A stretch of DNA of 32,997 nucleotides from Actinomycetota bacterium (GTDB lineage Bacteria > Actinomycetota > Actinomycetes > Mycobacteriales > Micromonosporaceae): contig VAWN01000096.1 in the NCBI GenBank assembly GCA_005885555.1, positions 1 through 32,997 of the forward strand, written 5' to 3'. The translations under genes were made by a program, and so were the position numbers. The notes beneath the pieces were generated by a model, which saw only the letters and a program-made list of their open reading frames with translations, did not search any database and was not told where the DNA came from. This document shows, one piece after another, positions 15,942-26,932 of this stretch. Every line of letters starts with the position of its first letter. The first letter of the stretch is position 1.

Positions 15942-15957
15942 GTCAACGCTTGTTGGC
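15942..15957. promoter_or_regulatory. TetR-type operator, copy 1
   Basis: GTCAACGCTTGTTGGC with the internal inverted repeat CAAC-N4-GTTG. It lies just downstream of the monooxygenase -10 box, across the expected transcription start, where a bound repressor would block initiation. An identical 16-mer is at 15987-16002. Confidence 0.65.
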
Positions 15958-15961
15958 AAAC

Positions 15962-15991
15962 AAGCTACGCTCGTCCGGCCTGGCGTGTCAA
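15962..15991 (-). promoter_or_regulatory. Monooxygenase promoter, -35 and -10
   Basis: On the minus strand TTGACA (15991-15986) is followed after 18 nt by TAGCTT (15967-15962). The -35 is a perfect consensus. The -35 lies inside operator copy 2 and the start region lies inside operator copy 1. Confidence 0.65.
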
Positions 15992-16002
15992 CGCTTGTTG
16001 GC
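15987..16002. promoter_or_regulatory. TetR-type operator, copy 2
   Basis: A perfect second copy of the 16-mer at 15942-15957, 45 bp away. It covers the monooxygenase -35 box and ends directly before the tetR -10 box (16004-16009), so one bound dimer could control both genes. A partial GTTGTTGAC follows at 16008-16016. Confidence 0.65.
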
Positions 16003-16003
16003 C

Positions 16004-16009
16004 TACAGT
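16004..16009 (+). promoter_or_regulatory. -10 box of a leaderless tetR mRNA
   Basis: TACAGT lies 7 nt before the GTG start at 16017. Operator copy 2 abuts it, which fits autoregulation. Confidence 0.5.
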
Positions 16010-16016
16010 TGTTGAC

Positions 16017-16631
16017 GTGACAGACAATCGCCGCCTTGCTGGTCCGCCCGAAGCGCCGGCCCAGGTGCCGGCCCACGAAACGGTGCGGCCGAAGCGGTCC
16101 GACGCGACCCGGGCGGCGATCCTCAGTGCCGCGCGGGAACGGTTCGCGGCCGACGGGTACGAGCGGGCCACCATCCGCGCCATCGCCGCCGACGCCGGGA
16201 TCGACCCGGCCATGGTGATGCGCTACTACGGCAGCAAGGACCGGCTGTTCGCCGCCGCGGCCGAGTTCGACCTGCGCCTGCCCGACGTGGCCACCATTCC
16301 CCGCAGCCGGCTCGGCGTAACGCTCGTCGGGCACTTCCTCGACCGCTGGGAAGGCGATGAGACGATGCTCGCACTGCTGCGCGCGGCGGTCACCAACGAG
16401 AGCGCCGCCGAGAAGATGCGCGCGATCTTCGCCACCCAGGTCGGGCCGGCCGCCGTTCGGCTGGGACACCCGCCGGCACAGGCACGCACCCGTGCCGGAC
16501 TGATCGCCACGCAGATGCTGGGGCTGGCGCTGTGCCGGTACGTCCTGCGGCTGCCGCCGATCGTGGCGATGTCACGGCAGGACCTGGTCACCTGGCTCGG
16601 CCCGACCGTCCAGCGCTACCTCACGAGATAA
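16017..16631 (+). CDS. TetR-family transcriptional regulator
   Basis: A 204-residue TetR regulator. After a disordered Pro/Ala-rich N-terminus of ~25 residues, RSDATRAAILSAARERFAADGYERATIRAIAADAGIDPAMVMRYYGSKDRLFAAA gives the complete DNA-binding three-helix domain, with the helix-turn-helix at about residues 52-74. The C-terminal ligand domain resembles the TetR_C type with GVTLVGHFLDRWEGDETMLALLRAA. It diverges from the monooxygenase and shares duplicated operators with it, so it probably represses that gene and itself until a ligand binds. GTG 16017 fits a leaderless start. Its last 60 nt overlap the convergent oxidoreductase gene. Confidence 0.9.
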   Translation: MTDNRRLAGPPEAPAQVPAHETVRPKRSDATRAAILSAARERFAADGYERATIRAIAADAGIDPAMVMRYYGSKDRLFAAAAEFDLRLPDVATIPRSRLGVTLVGHFLDRWEGDETMLALLRAAVTNESAAEKMRAIFATQVGPAAVRLGHPPAQARTRAGLIATQMLGLALCRYVLRLPPIVAMSRQDLVTWLGPTVQRYLTR

Positions 16632-17087
16632 CCGGAAGACGCGCAGTTCGCGGGGAGCGGCGCGGCGCTCGTAGGTCGCGTAGGCCGGCCACTGCCTCAA
16701 CAGCAGCCGCCACAGCCGGTCCCGCTCGGTACCCGACGCGAGCGTCGCGCGTACCGCAACCTCCGCGCCCGCGACCGTGACACTGGCCTGCGGATGCGCC
16801 AGCAGGTTCTCCGTCCACAATGGATGGTGCGGCTGTCCCCAGTTCGACCCGATCACCACGTACCCGTCGCCGTCCGGCGCGTACACCAGCGGCTGGGTGC
16901 GCGGCGCACCGGTGCGGCGACCTGTCGTGGTCAGCAGGAGCGACGGCAGGCCGTGCCGGCCGATGACGGTGAACCGGCCCCGGGTGACCCGCTGGATCCA
17001 CCGGTCCACCGGTACCATCCGCCGGCCCAGTGCGGCGAACCACGGCTGATGGCCGGCGCGCTGGACCAGCCGGGAATACCTACCCAC
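16572..17087 (-). CDS. DDN-like deazaflavin (F420)-dependent oxidoreductase
   Basis: A 171-residue protein of the DDN/nitroreductase-like split-barrel family, which generally uses reduced F420. FTVIGRHGLPSLLLTTTGRRTGAPRTQPLVYAPDGDGYVVIGSNWGQPHHPLWTENLLAHP is the cofactor-binding pattern (TTGRRTG, SNWGQPHHP). RWPAYATYERRAAPRELRVF is near the usual end. The final ~20 residues are encoded over the 3' end of the TetR gene and look like run-on. The GTG at 17087 overlaps the DUF402 stop by 8 nt, so it is coupled to DUF402. Mycobacterial DDN activates nitroimidazole drugs; the natural substrate here is unknown. Confidence 0.85.
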   Translation of the reverse strand: MGRYSRLVQRAGHQPWFAALGRRMVPVDRWIQRVTRGRFTVIGRHGLPSLLLTTTGRRTGAPRTQPLVYAPDGDGYVVIGSNWGQPHHPLWTENLLAHPQASVTVAGAEVAVRATLASGTERDRLWRLLLRQWPAYATYERRAAPRELRVFRLSREVALDGRAEPGDQVLP

Positions 17088-17724
17088 GCCGGTCCCAGCC
17101 GTCCGGCAGCGCCGCCGGTACCGTCCACTGTGGATCGGGCCGGAAGTCGCACCAGGTACCGTCGAAGGGAAACTCACCGGCCTCGATCAGCTTGACCACC
17201 CGGGCGCCCTCGGCCCGCACCGGCGCTTCGTCGCGAACCCAGTAGTGCGAAGGGAAACCGAGCCGCTCGGCGAACTCCTCCTCGTCCTTCCAGCGCCACG
17301 ACAGGTCGGGCCCGACCTGGATGTCGAGGTCCTGGTCGACGATGTCCACCCCGGCGAGCTGCCCGTCGTCCCAGCGCACCGCGGGCTCTTCCAGGTTGAC
17401 GTACCACCCGGCGAACTCCCCGGAGTCGGTGAAGAACCACCACACCGAGTGCGCCGCGTCCGGTGGCGTGAGCATCAGCACGCCCGGCCCCCGCCAAGGC
17501 GCCACGTGCAGCCGGTACGGCAGCGTCACCCATTCGGCGAACGGCATGTCCCGCATGCCCCGGCCGTCCTGCGCCACCTCGTTGGCCACCGGCGACCGCG
17601 CCGCCAGCCAGAGCAGCAGTCCCCGCGGGTCGTCGCTGACCACCCGGCACGGCCGTACCCAACCCAGCCGGCCGTGCCGCAGGTTGCGGTGCACGACGAG
17701 CCGTCCGGGCGCGAACCCGGTCAC
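17080..17724 (-). CDS. DUF402 family protein
   Basis: A 214-residue protein with the DUF402 core: VLMLTPPDAAHSVWWFFTDSGEFAGWYVNLEEPAVRWDDG, then VDIVDQDLDIQVGPDLSWRWKDEEEF. Asp/Glu-rich pairs suggest metal-dependent phosphatase chemistry, as reported for FomD-type relatives that act on nucleotide conjugates, but the exact activity here is unknown. The GTG at 17724 lies inside a 17-bp tandem repeat. The upstream repeat unit carries a matching GTG that opens a 6-codon frame ending in TGA, overlapping the real start (GTGA). It lies 34 nt after proS and overlaps the DDN-like gene. Confidence 0.82.
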   Translation of the reverse strand: MTGFAPGRLVVHRNLRHGRLGWVRPCRVVSDDPRGLLLWLAARSPVANEVAQDGRGMRDMPFAEWVTLPYRLHVAPWRGPGVLMLTPPDAAHSVWWFFTDSGEFAGWYVNLEEPAVRWDDGQLAGVDIVDQDLDIQVGPDLSWRWKDEEEFAERLGFPSHYWVRDEAPVRAEGARVVKLIEAGEFPFDGTWCDFRPDPQWTVPAALPDGWDRRG

Positions 17725-17754
17725 AGCGCGAACCCGGTCACAGCGCGAACCCGG
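17709..17754. repeat. 17-bp tandem repeat over the DUF402 start
   Basis: The unit GCGCGAACCCGGTCACA occurs at 17709-17725 and 17726-17742, with a 12-nt partial third copy at 17743-17754. On the minus strand each full unit supplies GTGACCGGGTTCGCG, a start codon with the first codons. Because 17 is not a multiple of 3, the upstream copy is out of frame and makes a tiny frame at 17741-17721. Confidence 0.75.
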
Positions 17755-17758
17755 CCGC

Positions 17759-19159
17759 TCAGTATGCCCGGCCCAGGTAGGCGACCAGTTCCGGCTCGTC
17801 CTCGGAGTCGGGTACCGAGCCGTCCGCCCGGGTCAGGCAGCGCACCGTCACGCCTTCCGCGTTGGCCTTCGCCTCGCCCTCGATGCCGACGGCCGACCAC
17901 GGTACCTTCGCCCAGCCGGTCGCCGACGCGGCGATCGCATCCTCCACAGTGGACACTTCGACGGTGCGCTCCAGCCGCAGCTTCAGCGCCTCGTCGTAGA
18001 GCGCCTTCTGGTCGGCCGAAAGCGCCGCGAGCACCGCCGACACCACCTCGCCGACCGGGGTCGGCGTCTTCGAACCGTCGGTGCGCCGCACCAGTACCAC
18101 GTTGCCGGCGGCCAGGTCGCGCGGACCGACCTCGACGCGCACCGGATAGCCCTTGAGTTCGGCGTCGACGGCCCGGCGGCCGAACGGGGTGTCGGTCCGG
18201 TCGTCGAGCGCGACCCGTACCCCGGCCTCGCGCAGCCGCTCGCACAGCGCCGCGGCCTCGTCCCCGACGCCCTCCTTGACCACCATCACGTATGCCTGGA
18301 CGGGCGCCAGCCGGGGCGGTACCCGCAGCCCGTTGTCGTCGCCGTGGCACATGATGAGCCCGCCGAGCATCCGGGTCGAGCTGCCCCACGACGTCGTCCA
18401 CGCGTGCTCGACGGCACCGGCGGCCGACGTGTAGGTGATGTCGAACGCGCGGGCGAAGTTCTGGCCCAGCTCGTGCGAGGTACCCATCTGCAGCGCCTTG
18501 CCGTCGCCCATCATGGCTTCCAGCGTGTAGGTGTACGTCGCGCCGGCGAACCGTTCCCGCGCCGTCTTCAGCCCGACCACCACCGGGATCGCGAGCACGC
18601 TGACCATGTGGTCCTCGTAGGCCTCGTGCAGGATCTTCCGCGCGTACGCCCGCGCGTCGGCCTCGTCGGCGTGCGCGGTGTGCCCCTCCTGCCAGAGGAA
18701 CTCGCTGGTGCGCAGGAAGATGCGCGGCCGCAGCTCCCACCGCACCACGTTGGCCCACTGGTTGAGCAGCAGCGGCAGGTCGCGGTACGAGCTGATCCAC
18801 TTGGCCATGAACTCGCCGATGACCGTCTCGCTGGTGGGGCGCACCACGATCGGCTCGGCGAGCTGCTTGCCGCCGCCGTGCGTGACGACCGCCAGCTCCG
18901 GCGAGAAGCCCTCCACGTGCTGGGCCTCGCGGTGCAGGTACGCCTCGGGGATGAACAGCGGGAAGTAGGCGTTCTGCGCGCCGGCCGCCTTGATCCGGTC
19001 GTCCATCTCGGACTGGATCCGTTCCCAGATGGCGTACCCCGCCGGTCGGATCACCATGGTGCCCCGCACCGGCCCGTTGTCGGCCAGCTCAGCCTTGGCG
19101 ATCAGATCCTGGTACCAGCGGGGAAAGTCCTCCGCACGGGGAGTGAGTACGCGTGCCAC
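17759..19159 (-). CDS. proS: Prolyl-tRNA synthetase (eukaryote/archaeon-like type)
   Basis: A 466-residue class II synthetase that charges tRNA(Pro). ARVLTPRAEDFPRWYQDLIAKAELADNGPVRGTMVIRPAGYAIWERIQ starts the protein. VVRPTSETVIGEFMAKWISSYRDLPLLLNQWANVVRWELRPRIFLRTSEFLWQEGHTAHA holds motif 2, and MGTSHELGQNFARAFDITY lies before motif 3. The anticodon-binding domain follows, ending LVAYLGRAY. The length and lack of an editing insert place it in the short eukaryote/archaeon-like class. The GTG at 19159 gives this N-terminus, and TAAGCT 8 nt upstream overlaps the amidohydrolase stop, so it may be leaderless. Confidence 0.94.
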   Translation of the reverse strand: MARVLTPRAEDFPRWYQDLIAKAELADNGPVRGTMVIRPAGYAIWERIQSEMDDRIKAAGAQNAYFPLFIPEAYLHREAQHVEGFSPELAVVTHGGGKQLAEPIVVRPTSETVIGEFMAKWISSYRDLPLLLNQWANVVRWELRPRIFLRTSEFLWQEGHTAHADEADARAYARKILHEAYEDHMVSVLAIPVVVGLKTARERFAGATYTYTLEAMMGDGKALQMGTSHELGQNFARAFDITYTSAAGAVEHAWTTSWGSSTRMLGGLIMCHGDDNGLRVPPRLAPVQAYVMVVKEGVGDEAAALCERLREAGVRVALDDRTDTPFGRRAVDAELKGYPVRVEVGPRDLAAGNVVLVRRTDGSKTPTPVGEVVSAVLAALSADQKALYDEALKLRLERTVEVSTVEDAIAASATGWAKVPWSAVGIEGEAKANAEGVTVRCLTRADGSVPDSEDEPELVAYLGRAY

Positions 19160-19170
19160 GAGCGCCCAGC

Positions 19171-20250
19171 TTAGCGGGTGACTCTCCCGCGTAGGACGAT
19201 GCGCCCCGGTGACAGCAGCGCGGCGAGGTCCCGCCGCGGGTCGGATTCGTAGACCACCAGGTCGGCCAGGCCCCCCTCGACCAGCCCCGGGAAGCCCAGC
19301 CACTCGCGCGCTCCCCACGACCCGGCCTGCAGCACGTCCAGCGGCGTCATGCCGGCCAGCTCGTGCAGCAGCAGCATCTCCCGGGCCGCCATGCCGTGCG
19401 CGATCCCGCCGCCGGCGTCGGAGCCGACGTGGATCGGTACCCCGGCCTCGTAGGCCGCCCGCACCACGGCCGGGAAGCCGGCCCGCAGCGCCCGAATGTG
19501 CGCGGCGTACGCCGGGAACTTCGGCTCCGCCTGCGCCGCGATGTCGTCGAAGCGCTGGATGTTGATCATCGTCGGGGTCAGCGTCGTGCCCCGCCGCGCC
19601 ATCTCGTCGATCAGGTTCAGCGACAGCCCGGTACCGTGCTCCACCGAGTCCACCCCGGCCCGCACGAACGTCGCCACGGCCTGCTCGCCGAACGTGTGCA
19701 CCGCCACCCGCGCGCCCGCCGCGTGCGCCACCTCGACCGCCTCGGCCACCCGGTCTGCGTCGAACGCCGGCGCCAGGTCGCCGACGCCCCGGTCGATCCA
19801 GTCGCCGACCAGCTTCACCCAACCGTTGCCCTGCTTGGCCTCTGCCGCGACCGTGGCCGGCAGCTCGTCGTCGGGCACCTCACGGCCGATGTCCTTCAGA
19901 TAGCGGCGGACCGGCGCGACGTGCCGGCCGGCGCGCGCCAGTCGCGGCACGTCGGGGTCGTCGTCCAGCCGGGGGTACCGGAAAGGCGAGCCCGCGTCGC
20001 GGATCGCCAGCACCCCGGCGGCGCGGTCGATCCCGGCCAGCTCCCTCGCCTCGGCGATGTCGGCGATCGGCCCGCCACCCGGCCGGATCCCGATGTGGCA
20101 GTGCGCGTCGACGAGCCCTGGCAGGATGAACCCGGTCGTGCTGACGGTCTGCGCACCCGGTACCGGTTCCAGCGTGACCCGGTCCCCGTCCAGCCACAGA
20201 TCCCGTACCTCGTCATCCGGCAGGACGACGCCGCGGACATGAAGCGCCAT
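19171..20250 (-). CDS. Metal-dependent amidohydrolase
   Basis: A 359-residue amidohydrolase of the TIM-barrel superfamily. PGLVDAHCHIG gives the metal-binding HxH (His50, His52). GNGWVKLVGD holds the probable carboxylated Lys146. VAVHTFGEQ (His185) and SVEHGTGL (His205) supply further ligands, and HVGSDAGGG the catalytic Asp278. A short N-terminal strand domain (HVRGVVLPDDEVRDLWLDGDRVTLEP) packs against the C-terminal one (GGLADLVVYESDPRRDLAALLSPGRIVLRGR), as in imidazolonepropionase and prolidase-like enzymes. The substrate is unknown. It starts 9 nt after the SGNH hydrolase stop and ends 11 nt before the proS start, so the three may form an operon. Confidence 0.88.
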   Translation of the reverse strand: MALHVRGVVLPDDEVRDLWLDGDRVTLEPVPGAQTVSTTGFILPGLVDAHCHIGIRPGGGPIADIAEARELAGIDRAAGVLAIRDAGSPFRYPRLDDDPDVPRLARAGRHVAPVRRYLKDIGREVPDDELPATVAAEAKQGNGWVKLVGDWIDRGVGDLAPAFDADRVAEAVEVAHAAGARVAVHTFGEQAVATFVRAGVDSVEHGTGLSLNLIDEMARRGTTLTPTMINIQRFDDIAAQAEPKFPAYAAHIRALRAGFPAVVRAAYEAGVPIHVGSDAGGGIAHGMAAREMLLLHELAGMTPLDVLQAGSWGAREWLGFPGLVEGGLADLVVYESDPRRDLAALLSPGRIVLRGRVTR

Positions 20251-20259
20251 GCGTACTGT

Positions 20260-21096
20260 CTACAGCACCGCCTCGAACGCCTTGGCGATCACCCCGTACC
20301 CGGCCGTGTTGGCGTGGATGTCCGGCCCGAGCGGCGCCGGCGCGCACATCCAGGTCCACTGGCAGATCCGTGCCACGTTCAGCGGTACCCCGCCCGGCAG
20401 CGGCGTCGTGTCATCGGTGGAGAACGCACCGGCCACGTCGGCGACCCGGAAGCGACCCAGCCGGTACAGCAGCGTCAGCAGCCCGTTGAACTGGTGGCTG
20501 AGCGGCAGCGACTGCCTGGCCAGCTGCTGCCCGGCCGGCCCGGTCAGCCAGGCGGCCAGCACCGTGTCGTAGTAGGTCATCCCGACGATGGTCGCGTCCG
20601 GTGCCGCGTGCCGTAGCTGCGCCACCACCGCGAACAGGTTCAGCGCGATCGTCACCAGGCCCTGCCGGAAGCAGGCCAGGTCGATCCCGGTCGCGAGGCT
20701 CACGCAGTGATCGACGTCGTTACCGCCGATGTCGATCGTGACCAGGTGCACCTTGCCCCGGTGCGCGCGCAGGAACGCGAGCGCGGTGTCCAGCTGGGAA
20801 CCCCCGCCCGGGTACGGGCAGATGCCGCCGACCCGCAGGGTGCGGCTGGTCTCCCCCGGGCAGCCGAGGTTGGTCAGCACCAGGTTGGGCTGCCCGGCGT
20901 GCAGGTCGGCGTAGAGCTGGTTGACGTAGCCCTGGTCGAAGACCTTGGTCGGCTGGTAGCCGAAGGCGAGCGAGTCGCCGAGGGCGAGGTAGTAGCGGGT
21001 ACCGTGCCGGGAGTCGTCGCTGGCGCCGGCGGGTACCGCCAGGGCTCCGACGACCGCCACCGCGGCCACGATGACGCAGACGATTCGGCGCAGCAT
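20260..21096 (-). CDS. Secreted SGNH/GDSL hydrolase
   Basis: A 278-residue exported esterase or lipase. The N-terminal signal peptide (RRIVCVIVAAVAVVGALAVPAGA, cut after the Ala-Gly-Ala region) leads to YYLALGDSLAFGYQ, which holds the GDS nucleophile. IDIGGNDVDHC supplies the oxyanion Asn block, and LGPDIHANTAGYGVIAKAF carries the catalytic Asp-His pair. Cys residues in the mature part (LGCPGETS, GGICPYPG, ICQWTWMC) suggest disulfides. Natural substrates of this family vary widely. ATG 21096 is chosen because TAGGTT ends 7 nt upstream; ATG 21102 is a close alternative. The 144-nt upstream gap holds a large hairpin. Confidence 0.88.
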   Translation of the reverse strand: MLRRIVCVIVAAVAVVGALAVPAGASDDSRHGTRYYLALGDSLAFGYQPTKVFDQGYVNQLYADLHAGQPNLVLTNLGCPGETSRTLRVGGICPYPGGGSQLDTALAFLRAHRGKVHLVTIDIGGNDVDHCVSLATGIDLACFRQGLVTIALNLFAVVAQLRHAAPDATIVGMTYYDTVLAAWLTGPAGQQLARQSLPLSHQFNGLLTLLYRLGRFRVADVAGAFSTDDTTPLPGGVPLNVARICQWTWMCAPAPLGPDIHANTAGYGVIAKAFEAVL

Positions 21097-21103
21097 AAAC
21101 ATC

Positions 21104-21109
21104 AACCTA
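21104..21109 (-). promoter_or_regulatory. -10 box of a leaderless SGNH hydrolase mRNA
   Basis: On the minus strand TAGGTT lies 7 nt before ATG 21096. If it is used, the ATG at 21102 would be upstream of the transcript start. Confidence 0.4.
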
Positions 21110-21157
21110 CGCCGATCGATCTCGTGACAAGCTCCCCCGAACGGTCGTTTAGTCCCA

Positions 21158-21239
21158 CCTCGCCGATCTTGGAGTTATGTCGGCCGCAAAAGTCGCGCCG
21201 CTCCGCGAGTCGGGCACCACAAGTCCAAGATCGGCGAGG
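21158..21239. terminator. Long-arm hairpin after ffh, GATCTTGGA family
   Basis: CCTCGCCGATCTTGGA (21158-21173) and TCCAAGATCGGCGAGG (21224-21239) are perfect 16-bp complements around a 50-nt centre. The element lies 11 nt downstream of the ffh stop and before the SGNH gene. It shares the core GATCTTGGA...TCCAAGATC with the element at 140-193. It probably ends ffh transcription and belongs to a dispersed palindromic repeat family. Confidence 0.6.
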
Positions 21240-21250
21240 AGAGCGGGGGG

Positions 21251-22777
21251 CTACTGCTCATCCTTGCGCCGGGTGAGCTTGCCGAAGTCGAGCTTCGGCG
21301 CCTTGAACGCGTTCGGGTCCAGCGCGCCCGGGTCCAGTCCCGGCGGAAGCGCCGGCATGCCGCCGGGCAGCCCGCCGGGCAGCCCGCCGACCCGGGGCCG
21401 CGTGCCGCCGCCCTTCGTACCCTTGCGCTTGTTCTTCGGCGACTTGGTGGCCTTGCGCCGCGTGGGCAGTCCCATCATGCCGCCCATCTGCTTCATCATC
21501 TTCTGCGCCTCGGCGAACCGGTTGAGCAACTGGTTCACGTCCATCACGGTCATCCCGGAACCGCGTGCGATCCGGGCCCGCCGGGAGCCGTTGATGATTT
21601 TCGGGTTCTGCCGTTCGCCGGGCGTCATCGAGCGGATGATCGCGGTGACCCGGTCGAAGTGCGAGTCGTCCAGCTCGGCGAGCTGGTCCTTCATCTGTCC
21701 CATGCCGGGCAGCATGCCGATGATGTTCGTCAGCGGACCCATCCGGCGCAGTGCCGTCATCTGATCGAGGAAGTCCTCCAGCGTGAAACTGTCGCCCTCC
21801 ATCAGCTTGGCGGTCATCTTCTGCTTCTGGTCCTCGTCGAAGGCCTGCTCGGCCTGTTCGATGAGGGTCAGCACGTCGCCCATGCCGAGGATCCGCGAAG
21901 CCATCCGGTCGGGGTGGAAGACGTCGAAGTCCGCCAGCTTCTCACCGGTGCTGGCGAACAGGATCGGCTCCCCGGTCACGTGCCGCACCGACAGCGCCGC
22001 CCCACCGCGCGCGTCACCGTCCAGTTTGGACAGTACGACGCCGGTGATGCCGACCCCGTCGCGGAACGCCTCGGCGGTGGCGACCGCGTCCTGGCCGATC
22101 ATCGCGTCGACCACGAAGATGATCTCGTCCGGGTCGGTCACGTCGCGGATCGCGGCGGCCTGCGCCATCATCTCCGCGTCGATACCGAGCCGGCCGGCCG
22201 TGTCGACGATCACCACGTCACGCAGCACCCGGCGGGCGTGCTCCAGCGAGGCGCGCGCGACGGCCACCGGGTCCCCGACACCGTTGCCCGGTTCCGGCGC
22301 GAACACCTCGACCCCGGCCTGCTCCCCCAGTACCTGCAACTGGTTGACCGCGTTGGGCCGCTGCAGGTCGGCGGCGACGAGCATCGGCTGGTGCCCCTGC
22401 CCCTTCAGCCACCGGGCGAGCTTGCCGGCCAGCGTCGTCTTACCGGAACCCTGCAGGCCGGCCAGCATGATCACGGTCGGCGGCTGCTTGGCGAACCGCA
22501 GCCGGCGGGTCTCCCCGCCGAGGATGGCCACCAGCTCCTCGTGCACGATCTTGATGACCTGCTGGGCCGGGTTGAGCGCCTGGTGTACGTCGGCCCCCCG
22601 GGCACGCTCCTTCAGCGCCGCGATGAACGCCTTGACCACCGGCAGCGCGACGTCGGCCTCCAGCAGCGCCAGGCGGATCTCCCGGGCGGTGGCGTCGATG
22701 TCGGCGTCGGTGAGTCGGCCTTTGCCGCGCAGCCTGCTGAAGATGCCGTTGAGGCGGTCGCTGAGGGTATCGAACAC
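21251..22777 (-). CDS. ffh: Signal recognition particle protein Ffh
   Basis: A 508-residue SRP54 GTPase that binds signal peptides of nascent membrane and secreted proteins. The N domain (about residues 1-85) leads to Walker A GLQGSGKT (107-114), then DTAGR and TGVVLSKLDGDARGGAALS in the G domain. The Met-rich M domain (MTAKLMEG, RMGPLTNIIGMLPGMGQM, MTVMDVNQLLNRFAEAQKMMKQMGGMMG) binds 4.5S RNA and signal sequences. The Pro/Gly-rich tail (GGLPGGLPGGMPALPPGLDPG) is typical of actinobacteria. The GTG at 22777 lies 7 nt after TACGCT (leaderless) and 23 nt after glnD. The partner FtsY is at 27747. Confidence 0.96.
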   Translation of the reverse strand: MFDTLSDRLNGIFSRLRGKGRLTDADIDATAREIRLALLEADVALPVVKAFIAALKERARGADVHQALNPAQQVIKIVHEELVAILGGETRRLRFAKQPPTVIMLAGLQGSGKTTLAGKLARWLKGQGHQPMLVAADLQRPNAVNQLQVLGEQAGVEVFAPEPGNGVGDPVAVARASLEHARRVLRDVVIVDTAGRLGIDAEMMAQAAAIRDVTDPDEIIFVVDAMIGQDAVATAEAFRDGVGITGVVLSKLDGDARGGAALSVRHVTGEPILFASTGEKLADFDVFHPDRMASRILGMGDVLTLIEQAEQAFDEDQKQKMTAKLMEGDSFTLEDFLDQMTALRRMGPLTNIIGMLPGMGQMKDQLAELDDSHFDRVTAIIRSMTPGERQNPKIINGSRRARIARGSGMTVMDVNQLLNRFAEAQKMMKQMGGMMGLPTRRKATKSPKNKRKGTKGGGTRPRVGGLPGGLPGGMPALPPGLDPGALDPNAFKAPKLDFGKLTRRKDEQ

Positions 22778-22784
22778 GCCAACA

Positions 22785-22790
22785 AGCGTA
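22785..22790 (-). promoter_or_regulatory. -10 box of a leaderless ffh mRNA
   Basis: On the minus strand TACGCT ends 7 nt before the ffh GTG, in the short glnD-ffh gap. Ffh could thus be made apart from the nitrogen operon upstream. Confidence 0.45.
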
Positions 22791-22800
22791 TCCGGCTGGC

Positions 22801-26786
<3,986 letters not shown>

Positions 26787-26869
26787 GCTGCCCTCCTAGT
26801 CGTTGTTACCTCCCTCCGGCGGCGGCAGCGTCGCCCAGCGCCGGTTTCGCGGAACTCTCGCCGCTGGCT

Positions 26870-26929
26870 GTTTCACGCATGGTCTCTGCGCGGTTTCCAC
26901 CGTGTGACGCAATGTTTCAGGCGTGTGAA
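26870..26929 (-). promoter_or_regulatory. GlnR-type operator upstream of amtB
   Basis: On the minus strand six pentamers follow one another: TTCAC-N6-GAAAC-N5-GTCAC-N6-GAAAC-N6-GAGAC-N7-GAAAC. This matches the actinobacterial GlnR box (GTNAC-N6-GAAAC repeated) in three tandem pairs. It ends 83 nt before the amtB start and begins 4 nt after the end of the neighbouring kinase gene. It should mediate nitrogen control of amtB-glnB-glnD. Confidence 0.75.
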
Positions 26930-26932
26930 GAA

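Noticed and set aside
14514-16469. N-terminal extension of the monooxygenase frame to 16469.
   Set aside because: The extension lies antisense to the TetR gene and across its operators. The FAD-binding motif begins right at ATG 15926, which has a good ribosome-binding site.
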